Positions 34,268-44,600 of a stretch of 64,000 nt of DNA are shown piece by piece; the stretch's first letter is position 1; each line of letters starts with the position of its first letter. The notes beneath the pieces are model-generated. The model was not told the DNA's origin. It did no database searches and saw only the letters and a list, made by a program, of their open reading frames with translations. Both the position numbers and the translations under genes were made by a program. The DNA comes from Chthoniobacteraceae bacterium (lineage in GTDB: Bacteria > Verrucomicrobiota > Verrucomicrobiia > Chthoniobacterales > Chthoniobacteraceae), in contig JAQGOL010000012.1 of the NCBI GenBank assembly GCA_028293625.1, positions 1-64,000 on the forward strand, written 5' to 3'.

Positions 34268-36904
34268 ATGATCAGACCCCCACTCGCCACCACTGTCGCC
34301 TCCTTAATAGGCGTACTAGTAATAAATCCCGCGTTCGCTGGGCCAGCCGTGCAAGGCTCGGTCCGGACGACGACCACCTACTCCGGAAGAGTTGAAGACG
34401 TAGCGACCCGCGAGGAAGCTCGCCGCGCTGATCGTTCCGAGCGTATCGGCCGCGAAGCGATCACCGTTGCGGAGCGTGCGATGGCTGACAAAGATTACGA
34501 GAAGGCATTCGCTGAGTACAAGCTGGCATGTGACAATATCCCGGTTGCTCCGAAGTCTGATGGGCTTTACAAGCGCGCATTGCGCGGCTTGTGCGATGCA
34601 GCGATCCATCTGGCAGAACAGCGTATTACCGAAGGACGTTATGCGGATGCCGAGTTGACGCTCAAGTTGATCACCGAGCATTATGACCCGCAATGCAAGG
34701 GTGCGGTTGTGATGCTCCGTAATCTGGAAACTCCCGGGTATTACAATAAGACCATTACTCCCAAGTTCCGTGCGAACGTGGAAGAAGTGAAACGGTTGCT
34801 GGTCGAAGCCGATGGTCTTTATCAGAGCGCCCGCTACGACATCGCCTTCAAGCGTTGCGAGCAGGTTCTCAATCTTGATCCGTATAATATCGCGGCTCGC
34901 AAGATGGAGGAGAAGATCAACTTCGCCCGGGATAATTACGCGGATGCCGCTTACAATGAAGCGCGGGCTCGCGCGGTATGGAAAGTGAACAAAGGGTGGG
35001 AAAACCCCGTGCGCAAATTTGGTTTGAAGGGGAGCGAAATCATCGTTCAGCCTAAAAGCACGAACGAAGGCACCACCCGCATTGAGCAAAAGCTCAACCG
35101 GATCATTATTCCCAAGCTCGAGTTCCGCGAAGCAACCATTCGTGAAGCTGTCGATTTCCTGAAGAAAAAGAGCATCGATCTCGACACCCAGGAGTCCGAT
35201 CCGACGCGCCGTGGTGTTAATATCGTGCTCAAGCTTGAAGGCGGCGGCGCCATTGGCGGTGCTGCGCCAGCTGAGATTCCCCTTAATATTCCCGGAATTG
35301 AACCGGCTGCGGGAGGCGCGCCTGCCGCCAATCCGATCCTTCCGGTCGGAAATCCGAGCGACGCGCGGATCACCATCTCGCTCACCAACGTTCCGATCAA
35401 GGTTGCGCTCGATTACGTGACGCAGCTCGCCAGTCTTAAATACAAGATCGAGCCGTTCGCCGTGTCGATCGTGCCGCAGGGCACTCCGATCGAGACCTTG
35501 CAGAACAAGGAATTTAAAGTGCGTCCCGGCTTTATCGGTTCGCGCACGGCTGCCGCCGGCGGAGACAATGCCCTGCTTCCCGCCGGGCCTGCCGACGCAA
35601 CCAGGGGGACTGGCTCCTCGATCGCCGGCCGTCTTGAAGCCAAGGAATTCCTCGTTTCCCAGGGAATCCCATTCCCTCCCGGAGCTTCGGCAACCTATCT
35701 GGCCGGCAGCAGCCGTCTGGTCGTGCGCAATACTCAGGAAAACCTCGATCTTCTCGAGATCCTGATTGCGGCCACCACCGGCGACGATTTGGCCGCACAG
35801 GTTGAAATCGAATCGAAATTTGTCGAAATCACGCAGAGCAATCTCAAGGAACTGAGCTTTGACTGGTTGCTTGGACAGTTCAATGTCGGCAAGGGCGGTG
35901 TCTTTGCAGGTGGCGGAACTGCGGGGACCTCACCGGGCACCAACGGCTCGGATTTCCCGTTCGTGGCTCCGGGCGGCTCGCCAATTGGCACTTTGCCGAT
36001 CACGGCTGGCAACCGCAGCGGCCAGACAGCGTTGACCGCGAGCGCAATCGACGCGCTTCTGTTCGGAACCGCCGGCGCTTCCCGACTCGCTCCTGCAATC
36101 GGCGCCATCTCCGGTGTCTTCACCGATCCTCAGTTCCAGGTAGTCATTCGAGCGCTGAATCAGAAAAAAGGCGTTGATCTTCTCTCCGCACCACGTGTGA
36201 CGACGAAGAGCGGTCAAAAAGCCGTCATCGAGATTATCCGGGAATTCCGTTACCCAACTGAATTCGACCCACCCCAGATTCCGCAGAACTTCGGCAATAC
36301 CGGTGGCACAACTTCGTTGATCCCCACCTTGTCGACGCCTCCGAGTTCGTTCCCGGTCACGCCGACCACCCCGACGCAGTTTGACACGCGTAACACCGGT
36401 GTAACGCTGGAAGTCGATCCCGTCATCGGGCCTGATGGTTACACGATCGACTTGAACCTGGTTCCGCAGGTGGTGGAGTTTGAAGGCTTCATCAACTACG
36501 GCAGCCCGATTCAGACGACGTCGACCAATGCGCTTGGCATTTCGACCACGAACATCATTACGCCTAACGTCATCAACCAGCCGATCTTCAGCACTCGTAA
36601 AGTGACGACTGCTGTGACGATCTTCGACGGACAAACCGTCGTGCTTGGCGGATTGATGCGTGAAGATGTGCAGAAGGTGGAAGACAAGGTACCGCTACTT
36701 GGCGATATCCCCTTTGTCGGACGCCTCTTCCGTTCGAGCGTCGATCAGCATCTCAAGCGTAATCTGGTCATCTTCGTCTCCGCACGATTGATCAATCCCG
36801 CGGGTGAACCGGTTCATCTTGAAGAAGAGACCGAGGAAGTCGTTGAGACGCTTTCGGTGCCTGAGGTGGCCGCTCCCGAGCTGCTTCCTTTGATGTCGAA
36901 GTAA
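34268..36904 (+). CDS. Secretin of the pilus-like locus (Amuc_1098/PilQ-GspD type)
   Basis: 878 residues. Signal peptide (to about 25), a TPR-like helical region (about 60-230), a short N-domain starting IIIPKLEFREATIREAVDFL, a Gly-rich middle, then a C-terminal secretin domain with the family core RKVTTAVTIFDGQTVVLGGLM and VPLLGDIPFVGRLFRS, ending in ARLINPAGE. It should form a multimeric outer-membrane ring. The 117-nt gap upstream has no ORF. It ends the locus; coaE follows at 7 nt. Confidence 0.92.
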   Translation: MIRPPLATTVASLIGVLVINPAFAGPAVQGSVRTTTTYSGRVEDVATREEARRADRSERIGREAITVAERAMADKDYEKAFAEYKLACDNIPVAPKSDGLYKRALRGLCDAAIHLAEQRITEGRYADAELTLKLITEHYDPQCKGAVVMLRNLETPGYYNKTITPKFRANVEEVKRLLVEADGLYQSARYDIAFKRCEQVLNLDPYNIAARKMEEKINFARDNYADAAYNEARARAVWKVNKGWENPVRKFGLKGSEIIVQPKSTNEGTTRIEQKLNRIIIPKLEFREATIREAVDFLKKKSIDLDTQESDPTRRGVNIVLKLEGGGAIGGAAPAEIPLNIPGIEPAAGGAPAANPILPVGNPSDARITISLTNVPIKVALDYVTQLASLKYKIEPFAVSIVPQGTPIETLQNKEFKVRPGFIGSRTAAAGGDNALLPAGPADATRGTGSSIAGRLEAKEFLVSQGIPFPPGASATYLAGSSRLVVRNTQENLDLLEILIAATTGDDLAAQVEIESKFVEITQSNLKELSFDWLLGQFNVGKGGVFAGGGTAGTSPGTNGSDFPFVAPGGSPIGTLPITAGNRSGQTALTASAIDALLFGTAGASRLAPAIGAISGVFTDPQFQVVIRALNQKKGVDLLSAPRVTTKSGQKAVIEIIREFRYPTEFDPPQIPQNFGNTGGTTSLIPTLSTPPSSFPVTPTTPTQFDTRNTGVTLEVDPVIGPDGYTIDLNLVPQVVEFEGFINYGSPIQTTSTNALGISTTNIITPNVINQPIFSTRKVTTAVTIFDGQTVVLGGLMREDVQKVEDKVPLLGDIPFVGRLFRSSVDQHLKRNLVIFVSARLINPAGEPVHLEEETEEVVETLSVPEVAAPELLPLMSK

Positions 36905-36911
36905 AGGGCGA

Positions 36912-37514
36912 ATGCCCGTTCTTGGCATCACCGGAGGAATCGCCACGGGAAAGTCGACATTTGTTCGCGCTTTCCTGGGGCGATTGCCAGCCAGGCTTTT
37001 CGATGCGGATGCCTGTGCGCGAGATCTTCTGGAAAATGATAGCGAGGTGCGTGAGCGCCTTCATGAGACGTTCGGGCTAAACCGCCCGAACGTCGAGCCA
37101 GGCGCCGAAAGGGCGTGGCTGCGGGAGGTGGTGTTCTCCGATGCAGCAAAACGCCGGCAGCTGGAAGCGATTCTGCATCCGGTGATCCGGGAACGCTGGG
37201 TGGTTCAGGCGCGCGAATGCGCGGTGGCCGGCGGCTGGTTTTGCGTCGATATTCCGTTGCTCTTTGAAACAGGAGCGGAAAGTTACTTCGACCGCATTAT
37301 TGTGGTAGCCTGTTCGGGCGAACGACAGCGCGCCCGGCTCAGGGAAGACCGAGGACTCGACGAGTCGATGTCAGAGAAGATCATCGCCTCGCAGCTCGAC
37401 CTCGGCCTGAAAATAACTAAAGCTGATCATCTCATTTGGAATGATTCCACTATTTCCAATCTTGAGGGGCAAACCGCTCTTCTGGCGACCTATCTGAGTG
37501 CACGTTATGGATGA
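36912..37514 (+). CDS. coaE: Dephospho-CoA kinase
   Basis: 200 residues. P-loop GITGGIATGKSTF at the start, DADACARDLLEND, HPVIRERW, and VDIPLLFETGAESYFDRIIVVAC are the CoaE blocks. It phosphorylates the 3' hydroxyl of dephospho-CoA, the last step of CoA synthesis. It starts 7 nt after the secretin and its end overlaps the rho start by 8 nt. Confidence 0.94.
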   Translation: MPVLGITGGIATGKSTFVRAFLGRLPARLFDADACARDLLENDSEVRERLHETFGLNRPNVEPGAERAWLREVVFSDAAKRRQLEAILHPVIRERWVVQARECAVAGGWFCVDIPLLFETGAESYFDRIIVVACSGERQRARLREDRGLDESMSEKIIASQLDLGLKITKADHLIWNDSTISNLEGQTALLATYLSARYG

Positions 37515-38850
37515 TATTGTTTCTTCACATCAAGGACCGGGCGCTTCTCCGGACGCGGAACCTTCCGCAACCACCGGCGCGCCTGTCTCAATTCCCAGAG
37601 AACTCTGGATCGATGAACTGAATGGCGAACCGCTCAATGGTTTGCTTGAGCGATGCGACGCCTTGGGCCTTCGCCTCAATGCCGACAAAACACGGCATCA
37701 GATCGTCTTTGACCTTTTGAAAGCCTACGCCTCGCGCGGCACCACTCTCTTTGCCGATGGCGTCGTGGAGCTCTCCGCCCAGGGAAGTGGCTTTCTGCGC
37801 TGGCCGCGCTTTAACTTCCGTTCGCTCCCGCAGGACGTTTTTGTCTCCACGCAAACCGAACGGCAACTTTATCTGCGCAATGGAAACCGGCTCAGCGCCA
37901 GACTGCGGACACCGCGTGACCGCGAAAAATTCTTTGCCGTGGATGAAGTCATTTCCATTGAAGGGATACCGGTTGCGGAATGGCACGAGACCACTGAGTT
38001 CGACCGCCTGACCGCGTTGCATCCAACCGAGAGGATCGTGCTTGAAACGCCGCGCTCGGTCAGCACCCGGGCGATGGATTTAATCGCGCCGTTGGGCCGC
38101 GGTCAGCGCGGCCTGATTGTCGCGCCGCCGCGCACAGGCAAAACGATTTTGTTGAAGGATATTGCCCGCGCGGTTCTGGCCAATTCGCCGGAGACCTCGC
38201 TGATTTTATTGCTCGTCGATGAACGGCCGGAGGAAGTCACTGACTTTAAAAATTCGCTCGAAAACTGCGAGATCTACAGTTCAACCTTCGATGAGAGCGC
38301 GCAACGGCATACGGCGGTGGCTGAGATCGTGAGCGATCGCGCCAAACGCCTCGTGGAGTTGGGGCGCCATGTAGTGATCCTGCTTGATTCCATCACGCGG
38401 CTTTCCCGCGGTTACAACAACCTGATGGGCGGCAAGGGGCGCACCATGTCGGGCGGCATCGACTCGAAGGCATTGGTGAAACCGAAGAAGTTTTTCAGCG
38501 CGGCGCGCAACACCGAGGAAGGCGGCAGCCTGACCATCCTTGCCACGGCACTGATCGAGACCAACAGCCGCATGGACGACCTCATTTTTGAGGAATACAA
38601 GGGGACCGGCAACATGGAGGTCCGCCTCGACCGCACCCTGGCTGATAAACGGATGTTCCCGGCAATCAATATTCTCGAATCGGCCACCCGGCGCGACGAG
38701 TTGCTTTATCACCCGCAGGAATTCGCTAAAATCAACGTGCTCCGACGCCAATTGGCGGCGCTGCCGCCGGTGGAAGCCACTGAGGTGATGATTCATGCGA
38801 TCAAGGCCACCAACTCTAACGCCGAGCTCTTGCTCGCCGGGCTGCGCTGA
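37507..38850 (+). CDS. rho: Transcription termination factor Rho
   Basis: 447 residues. N-terminal RNA-binding domain with GVVELSAQGSGFLRWPRFNF and the cold-shock fold; Walker A LIVAPPRTGKTILLKDIA, Walker B VVILLDSITRL, Q- and R-loops in SGGIDSKALVKPKKFFSAARNTEEGGSLTI. It is a hexameric RNA helicase. ATG 37507 was preferred to GTG 37498; it overlaps coaE. The stop overlaps the rnd start (TGATG). Confidence 0.96.
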   Translation: MDDIVSSHQGPGASPDAEPSATTGAPVSIPRELWIDELNGEPLNGLLERCDALGLRLNADKTRHQIVFDLLKAYASRGTTLFADGVVELSAQGSGFLRWPRFNFRSLPQDVFVSTQTERQLYLRNGNRLSARLRTPRDREKFFAVDEVISIEGIPVAEWHETTEFDRLTALHPTERIVLETPRSVSTRAMDLIAPLGRGQRGLIVAPPRTGKTILLKDIARAVLANSPETSLILLLVDERPEEVTDFKNSLENCEIYSSTFDESAQRHTAVAEIVSDRAKRLVELGRHVVILLDSITRLSRGYNNLMGGKGRTMSGGIDSKALVKPKKFFSAARNTEEGGSLTILATALIETNSRMDDLIFEEYKGTGNMEVRLDRTLADKRMFPAINILESATRRDELLYHPQEFAKINVLRRQLAALPPVEATEVMIHAIKATNSNAELLLAGLR

Positions 38851-39908
38851 TGATCGCGCTGGTCAATACCGAGGCCGGGCTCGCTGAGTTGCTGCCGCTT
38901 CTGGAAGCCCCGGACCGCATTGCCATCGATACGGAAGCAGACAGTCTTCATTGTTACTTCGAAAAACTTTGTCTCATTCAGATCAGCGCTTCGGGCCAGG
39001 ATCTGTTGATTGATCCGCTTGCCGGTTTTTCACTTGAACCGCTTTTCGCGGCGTTGACCGGCAAAGAACTCATTTTTCATGGAGCCGACTACGATCTGCG
39101 TCTCCTGCGCAGGGTCGGTTACGGCGGACCGGATCGGATTTTTGATACGATGATCGGCGCCCGTTTGTGCGGGATCACCGAGTTCAGTCTCGCGGCGTTG
39201 ATTGAACGCTATTTTGGACTGAAGCTTGCCAAGGGATCGCAAAAGGCAAATTGGGCGCTGCGACCGTTGCCGGCCGAGATGGCCGATTACGCGGTCAAGG
39301 ATACGCATTATCTTCACGAACTGGCGGAGATTTTCAGCGCGGATCTGGTGAAGCTCGGACGCTGGGAATGGTTCCAACAGTCGTGCGAACGGGCAATCCG
39401 GCTGACAGAGACGACCAAGGAGCGCGATGCCGAGGAGGTCTGGCGCATTCCGGGCAGCGGTCTGATGCGCGGACGCACCGCGGCGATTCTTCGGGAACTA
39501 TGGCGGTGGCGCGACGAAGAGGCGCGCGCGATTGACCGGCCTGCTTTCCATGTCCTGCATAACGAGCAGCTCATTTACGCAGCCAACCGGATTGATCAAG
39601 GCGTGCCAACCGAGTTCCATCATCTGCGCGGCTCGCGTCTTCGGCGTTTTGAAGAAGCGGTCGATCGCGCGCTCGATATGCCGGAGACCCAATGGCCTGT
39701 CTTTGTGCGCACACCGCGTCCGCGTCCTTCCAAGGAGGAGGAAGCGGAGTTTCGCATCTTAAAACAAAAGCGCGACAAGGTGGCCGCCGACCTCCAGCTC
39801 GACGCGTCGTTGATCGCGCCCAAAGCCACCTTGGAAGTCATCGCCTCCAATTTTGAGGAAGGCATTGTGCGGCTGATGCCGTGGCAGCGTGAACTGCTGG
39901 CGCTCTAG
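38850..39908 (+). CDS. rnd: Ribonuclease D
   Basis: 352 residues. DEDD exonuclease: IAIDTEADSLHCY (Asp-x-Glu), IFHGADYDLRLL, and DYAVKDTHYLHEL (catalytic Asp and Tyr). An HRDC domain (about 210-290, LRELWRWRDEEARAIDRPAF) follows. It trims tRNA 3' ends. The start overlaps the rho stop by 1 nt. Confidence 0.93.
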   Translation: MIALVNTEAGLAELLPLLEAPDRIAIDTEADSLHCYFEKLCLIQISASGQDLLIDPLAGFSLEPLFAALTGKELIFHGADYDLRLLRRVGYGGPDRIFDTMIGARLCGITEFSLAALIERYFGLKLAKGSQKANWALRPLPAEMADYAVKDTHYLHELAEIFSADLVKLGRWEWFQQSCERAIRLTETTKERDAEEVWRIPGSGLMRGRTAAILRELWRWRDEEARAIDRPAFHVLHNEQLIYAANRIDQGVPTEFHHLRGSRLRRFEEAVDRALDMPETQWPVFVRTPRPRPSKEEEAEFRILKQKRDKVAADLQLDASLIAPKATLEVIASNFEEGIVRLMPWQRELLAL

Positions 39909-39974
39909 CGGGGAGGGCCTCCTGGCGCTTTCGGCAGCGCGACCTGCAACGGACCGCTGAAAGCGGACGGCTGA

Positions 39975-40184
39975 CTAGATCTGCGGCTTTGGCGCGGATG
40001 GTTCGCCGATGTTTGTTTTCGCGGGAGCGGGCTTGACGCCTTTTCTCCAAGTCCCGTCCTTGAGCGCTTTGGAGTAAGGGCCGTTGCCTTCCGATGGCCG
40101 GTAGGTGTCGCGCCGGTTCACGATTGTGGTGCAGGCGCTCAATGCCAGGGCAAAGGCGACGAAAAAGAGGGGGGCAGTTTTCAT
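39975..40184 (-). CDS. Small lipoprotein
   Basis: 69 residues. MKTAPLFFVAFALALSAC is a lipoprotein signal with the LSAC lipobox (Cys about 18). The mature part is basic, rich in P, K, G (EGNGPYSKALKDGTWRKGV), with no recognised domain. ATG 40184 was chosen because the signal starts there; the upstream frame adds 12 unrelated residues. It is opposite in direction to its neighbours. Confidence 0.65.
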   Translation of the reverse strand: MKTAPLFFVAFALALSACTTIVNRRDTYRPSEGNGPYSKALKDGTWRKGVKPAPAKTNIGEPSAPKPQI

Positions 40185-40324
40185 GCGGCGAATCCGAGCA
40201 CAACACGCATACGCTGTCAATCGCCCCGCCCTCTCAAAGCACGCGATTTGCCCCTTGGCCGGGCGCTCGAAAAAAAAGCGATTGCCCTGCGTGAGCGAGC
40301 CGCTACTTTCCTCGCCCTTTTCTC

Positions 40325-41341
40325 ATGATTATCGTCACAAAACCCGAAGCTACCGAGGAGCAGGTTCAGCATATCGTCGATCGCATTCTCGAGTGGGGCC
40401 TGAAGGCGGAAGTGAGCAAAGGCGCGCTCCGCACTGTCATCGGCATTATTGGACCAGAGGATGCCGTGCGTGAGCGGCCGATCGCGGCAATTCCCGGGGT
40501 TGAATCTGTCACGCCCGTGCTAAAGCCTTACAAGCTGGTGGCTCGCGAATTTCGGGGCGGTAACAGTTCGAAAGTAAAGATCGGCAATGTGACCGTGGGC
40601 GGGGGAGAAGTCGTGGTGATGTCGGGCCCGTGCTCGGTGGAAAGCCGCGATCAGATTACTTCCATCGCCCATGAGATTAAGAAAGCCGGAGCCACGATCC
40701 TGCGCGGAGGCGCATTCAAGCCCCGCACGTCGCCGTATTCGTTCCAGGGCCTCGGTGTGGAAGGCCTGCGCCTGTTGGCCGAAGCGCGCGAGGAAACGGG
40801 GCTTCCGATCATCACCGAGATCATGGATACCAAGGATCTCGAGGTCATGGAGCAATACGCCGATTGTCTTCAGGTCGGTGCCCGCAACATGCAGAACTTC
40901 GCCCTCCTCAAGGAAGTGGGCCGCAGCAAGCTCCCCGTCATGCTTAAGCGCGGCATGAGCGCCACGATCAAGGACTTGCTCATGAGCGCCGAATACATTC
41001 TGAGCGAAGGCAATTTCAACGTGCTCCTTTGCGAGCGCGGCATCCGCACCTTTGAGACTTATACCCGCAACACGCTCGATTTAAACGCCGTTCCGGTGCT
41101 GCAAGCCGAGACCCATTTGCCGGTCATTGTCGATCCCACCCATGGCATCGGCTTGCGCGAGCATATCCTCCCAATGGCATTGGCTGCCGTCGCCGCCGGG
41201 GCCGATGGCATCATGATCGAAGTGCACAATTCCCCTGAGCTCGCCAAGAGCGACGGCGAGCAGGCGCTGCTTCCCGACGAGTTCACCGATCTCGTCGAGC
41301 GGGTGCGCAAGGTGGCACAGGCGGTTGGCCGTTCGCTGTAA
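40325..41341 (+). CDS. aroF: 3-deoxy-7-phosphoheptulonate synthase (DAHP synthase, AroF)
   Basis: 338 residues, the Bacillus/Thermotoga-type enzyme. A ferredoxin-like N-terminal domain (about 1-70, regulatory) precedes the TIM barrel with [42 protein letters not shown], and [10 protein letters not shown]. It condenses PEP with erythrose 4-phosphate, the first step of the shikimate pathway. The N-terminal domain is where aromatic amino acids would inhibit. Confidence 0.95.
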   Translation: MIIVTKPEATEEQVQHIVDRILEWGLKAEVSKGALRTVIGIIGPEDAVRERPIAAIPGVESVTPVLKPYKLVAREFRGGNSSKVKIGNVTVGGGEVVVMSGPCSVESRDQITSIAHEIKKAGATILRGGAFKPRTSPYSFQGLGVEGLRLLAEAREETGLPIITEIMDTKDLEVMEQYADCLQVGARNMQNFALLKEVGRSKLPVMLKRGMSATIKDLLMSAEYILSEGNFNVLLCERGIRTFETYTRNTLDLNAVPVLQAETHLPVIVDPTHGIGLREHILPMALAAVAAGADGIMIEVHNSPELAKSDGEQALLPDEFTDLVERVRKVAQAVGRSL

Positions 41342-41644
41342 AGTTCTCATTGCCGGCAAGCGGCCGGGTCACCTTCAGGGCGGGCCGGCTGCAACGGCAG
41401 AGCCGCGTCGGTTTGCGGTGGCCTGGGTATTCTGAAAAATTTTCAGACAAAGCTGTATACAGTTTAGTACGCACCTTTACGTGCCGGCAACGGCAGTGTG
41501 TAATGGGATGTTTGTTTTCCGGTTGCGGGATACTCCTCGATTGCTTTCATCGTGTTGCTTGCAATATTATCAGGCAACGGTCCCCAGTTCGTCTGCGCTT
41601 TCTGCCGTACAAACACGGGCCGTGATAATCTTTGCCTCCTTAAA
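41342..41644. other. Intergenic region before the twin-propeller giant
   Basis: Two palindromes: TCTGAAAAATTTTCAGA (41431-41447, arms of 8) and CTGTATACAG (41453-41462). They fall about 180-210 nt upstream of the giant gene's start, in a stretch more AT-rich than its surroundings, and may be regulatory. No RNA gene is seen. Confidence 0.35.
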
Positions 41645-44600
41645 ATGATAACATGTTCAAGCCGGACTTCCGGCGCGGTCCGGTTGCTCTCTCTTTTGTT
41701 CATCATTTGGGCCACCCAAGGCTGGGGCGCTCCTGCCGTTCTGGTTCAGCCGGTGACCAGTCAGGTTGTGGCCGTGGACGCTCCCGTCGACTTCAACGTG
41801 AGCGCGGAAGGAAACGGCGCCTTGAACTATCAATGGTTTCAGAACGGGCGGCCGCTTGCGGGCGAAACGGGAAGCAGACTTACTCTCGGCAAGGTCCGGT
41901 ATTCGGATCGCGGCTATTATCAGGTGAGACTCACCGACTCAACGGGCAGTCAAACCAGTCATGCGGGATTTCTGAATGTATTGGTACCCGCTGAGATCAT
42001 TCCTTTCGCGCAAGATTACTCCGCGCCGGTGCCTCCGGGCTTGTTGAATGTGGTCGCGATGGACGTTGGAGCCGATCACAAGCTTGCATCGGCGGCAATC
42101 AATGGTGTTGCGCTTAAGTCGGATGGAACCGTCATTTCGTGGGGCGAATCGGTGGGGGCGGCTCCCTTGGGAGTAAAGGATGTCGTGGCTGTTTCGGCGG
42201 GCATTTACCATAGCCTCGCACTGAGATCGGACGGAACAGTGGTTGCCTGGGGAAGTAATCCGATATTAACGACCGTGCCGGCCAATCTATCGGGAGTCGT
42301 GGCAATCTCCGCGGGAAGTGCGTATAACCTTGCGTTGAAGGAAAACGGAACGGTGATCGCCTGGGGTGCGAATGCCGTCAATGACATGACGGTCCCCGCT
42401 GGGCTTTCCGATGTAACCGCGATTTCCGCGGGACAGCTTCATGCGCTTGCATTGAAATCTGATGGCACGGTGGTGACCTGGGGATCTTCCGGTGTAAGTA
42501 GTCTAACTGTTCCTGCGGGACTAACCGGCGTGACGGCAATTTCCGCGGGATACCTTTACAGCCTTGCATTGAAAACGGACGGCACCGTGGTGGGCTGGGG
42601 CGAGAGCGGGTATAACGATTTAAGCGCGCCTTCAGGGTTGTCCGAAGTGGTCGCGATTTCAGCAGGCGACGGGTGCAACCTTGCTTTGAAATCGGATGAG
42701 ACAGCTGTCGCCTGGGGTGGCAATACAATCGCCGAACACAGAGGAGTGGTTGCCGTGGCCGCCGGCTTTACGCGAAACTTCGCGCTGAAAAAAGTGGTCC
42801 AACCGCTTATTACGACTCAACCTCTTCCCGCGGTTCAAACATTGAATGAACCAGATCGCTTAACCTATTCGGTCACCGCGACAGGCGGCGGACTTAACTA
42901 CCAATGGAAGAAGGACGGAGTAACGCTCGCGGGCGAGACCAGCGATTCATTGCTTATCCAGGAGCTCAGCTCGTATAACGCCGGGAATTACACGGTCACT
43001 GTCAGCAACGCCGTCGGCAGCGTTACGAGCGATATGGCCGTTCTTCTACTAAGAGGCCCCACTTTTATCCGGGATCCCGAGCCAAGCCAAGTAGCGAAGG
43101 TTGGAACGTCCGTGACATTTAACGCAGCCGTCACAGGTTCCGGCTCACTGGCTTATCAGTGGATGCGGAACGGATTCCCGATCGCGGGCGCAACCGGCAG
43201 CTCGCTTACATTGAGCCAGGCACGATTTAGTGACCGGGGTTATTATCAGCTAAGGGTTACCGATTTACTTGGCACAGCGACGAGCCGTGCCGGATTTCTC
43301 AATATCGCGCGCTCCGGTGAACTCCGCGTCTGGGGATATAACGCGGAAGGACAAAACACGCCGCCAGCGGGGCTGACGGACATTGTGGCGCTTTCTGCCT
43401 CCGACAACCACACGCTTGCGTTAAAGTCTGACGGCACCGTAGTCGCCTGGGGCGATGATGACGTGCAGGTCCCTTCAGGACTCTCCGGCGTTGTCGCGGT
43501 CTCGTGCGAAAGTTGCAATGTCGCGCTTAAGTCTGATGGAACCATCGTGGCGTGGGGGAAAGACAAGTATTCCCGGAATGCGTTATTTGCCGGGCTCTCG
43601 GAGATTGTAGCGATCAGCGACCATTTTGCCATCAAGGCGGATGGCACCGTGGTGGCTTGGGCTTTTGAGGGGGACTTCAAAAGGAGTCTCCATGAAGGGT
43701 TGGGACACACGACGGCAATCACCACCGGCGGCGGCCGTGTCGTTACACTACGTTCTGATGGAAGCGTCGTTGACTGGAATTCAGACGGTTCGCCTGAGAA
43801 CAGTCCGCCTGCCTTCCAGACGGGCGTAGTTGCAGTCGCCTCGGGCGGCAGCCATTGCCTGGCACTCAAATCTGATGGGACGGTGGTTGCCTGGGGTAAC
43901 AGACTCTTTACCGCAGTGCCAGTAGGGCTCTCCGAGGTGACAGCTATTTCCGCGGGTGCTTTCCATAGTGTTGCCCTTAAGTCCGATGGAACGGTTGTGG
44001 CATGGGGTTCCAACGACTCGTTTTTGTATTCAAACTCCAATCAGAGCATCGTGCCTGCTGACCTTGGTTATGTGGTCCTGATTGAGGCCGGCAGTGCCTA
44101 CAATCTCGCTTTGCAGGTGCTCGTTCCCACTCCCATCACCAACCCGGCAACCAACCTCCAATCTCATTCCGCGACCTTCAATGCCGAGATTAATCCGGAG
44201 GGTTTTCCAGCCAGTCTCTTTTTTCAATTCAGTGCCGATTCACTTTCGTATGAAAACTCAACACCTCCGCAGCAAGTCGACGGGGCTGTGTTCCCAGTGG
44301 CTGTCAGCTTTATCAAGGCCGGTTTGCTGACCGATACGACTTATCATTACCGCGCGGTGACGACCAACGGACGTACAACCAGCTATGGCACTGACCGCAC
44401 TTTTACAACTTTGCCCCCGCCGCCCTCAACCTCCGGCACAAGTGCAAAGCAAGTCACCACCGGCTCCGCAATCCTTTCGGGTTTAATCAATTCGAATGGG
44501 ATCGCCGTGAGTGCCTATTTTGAATACGGTCCTATTTCAGCTCCTGCGGCACAGACAGCCCCTCAGGAATTTGGCCCGGGTTCGACAACAGTCACGCAGC

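Noticed and set aside
41453-41462. LexA box CTGTATACAG.
   Set aside because: It is shorter than the enterobacterial box and there is no SOS-type gene downstream; kept only as a palindrome.
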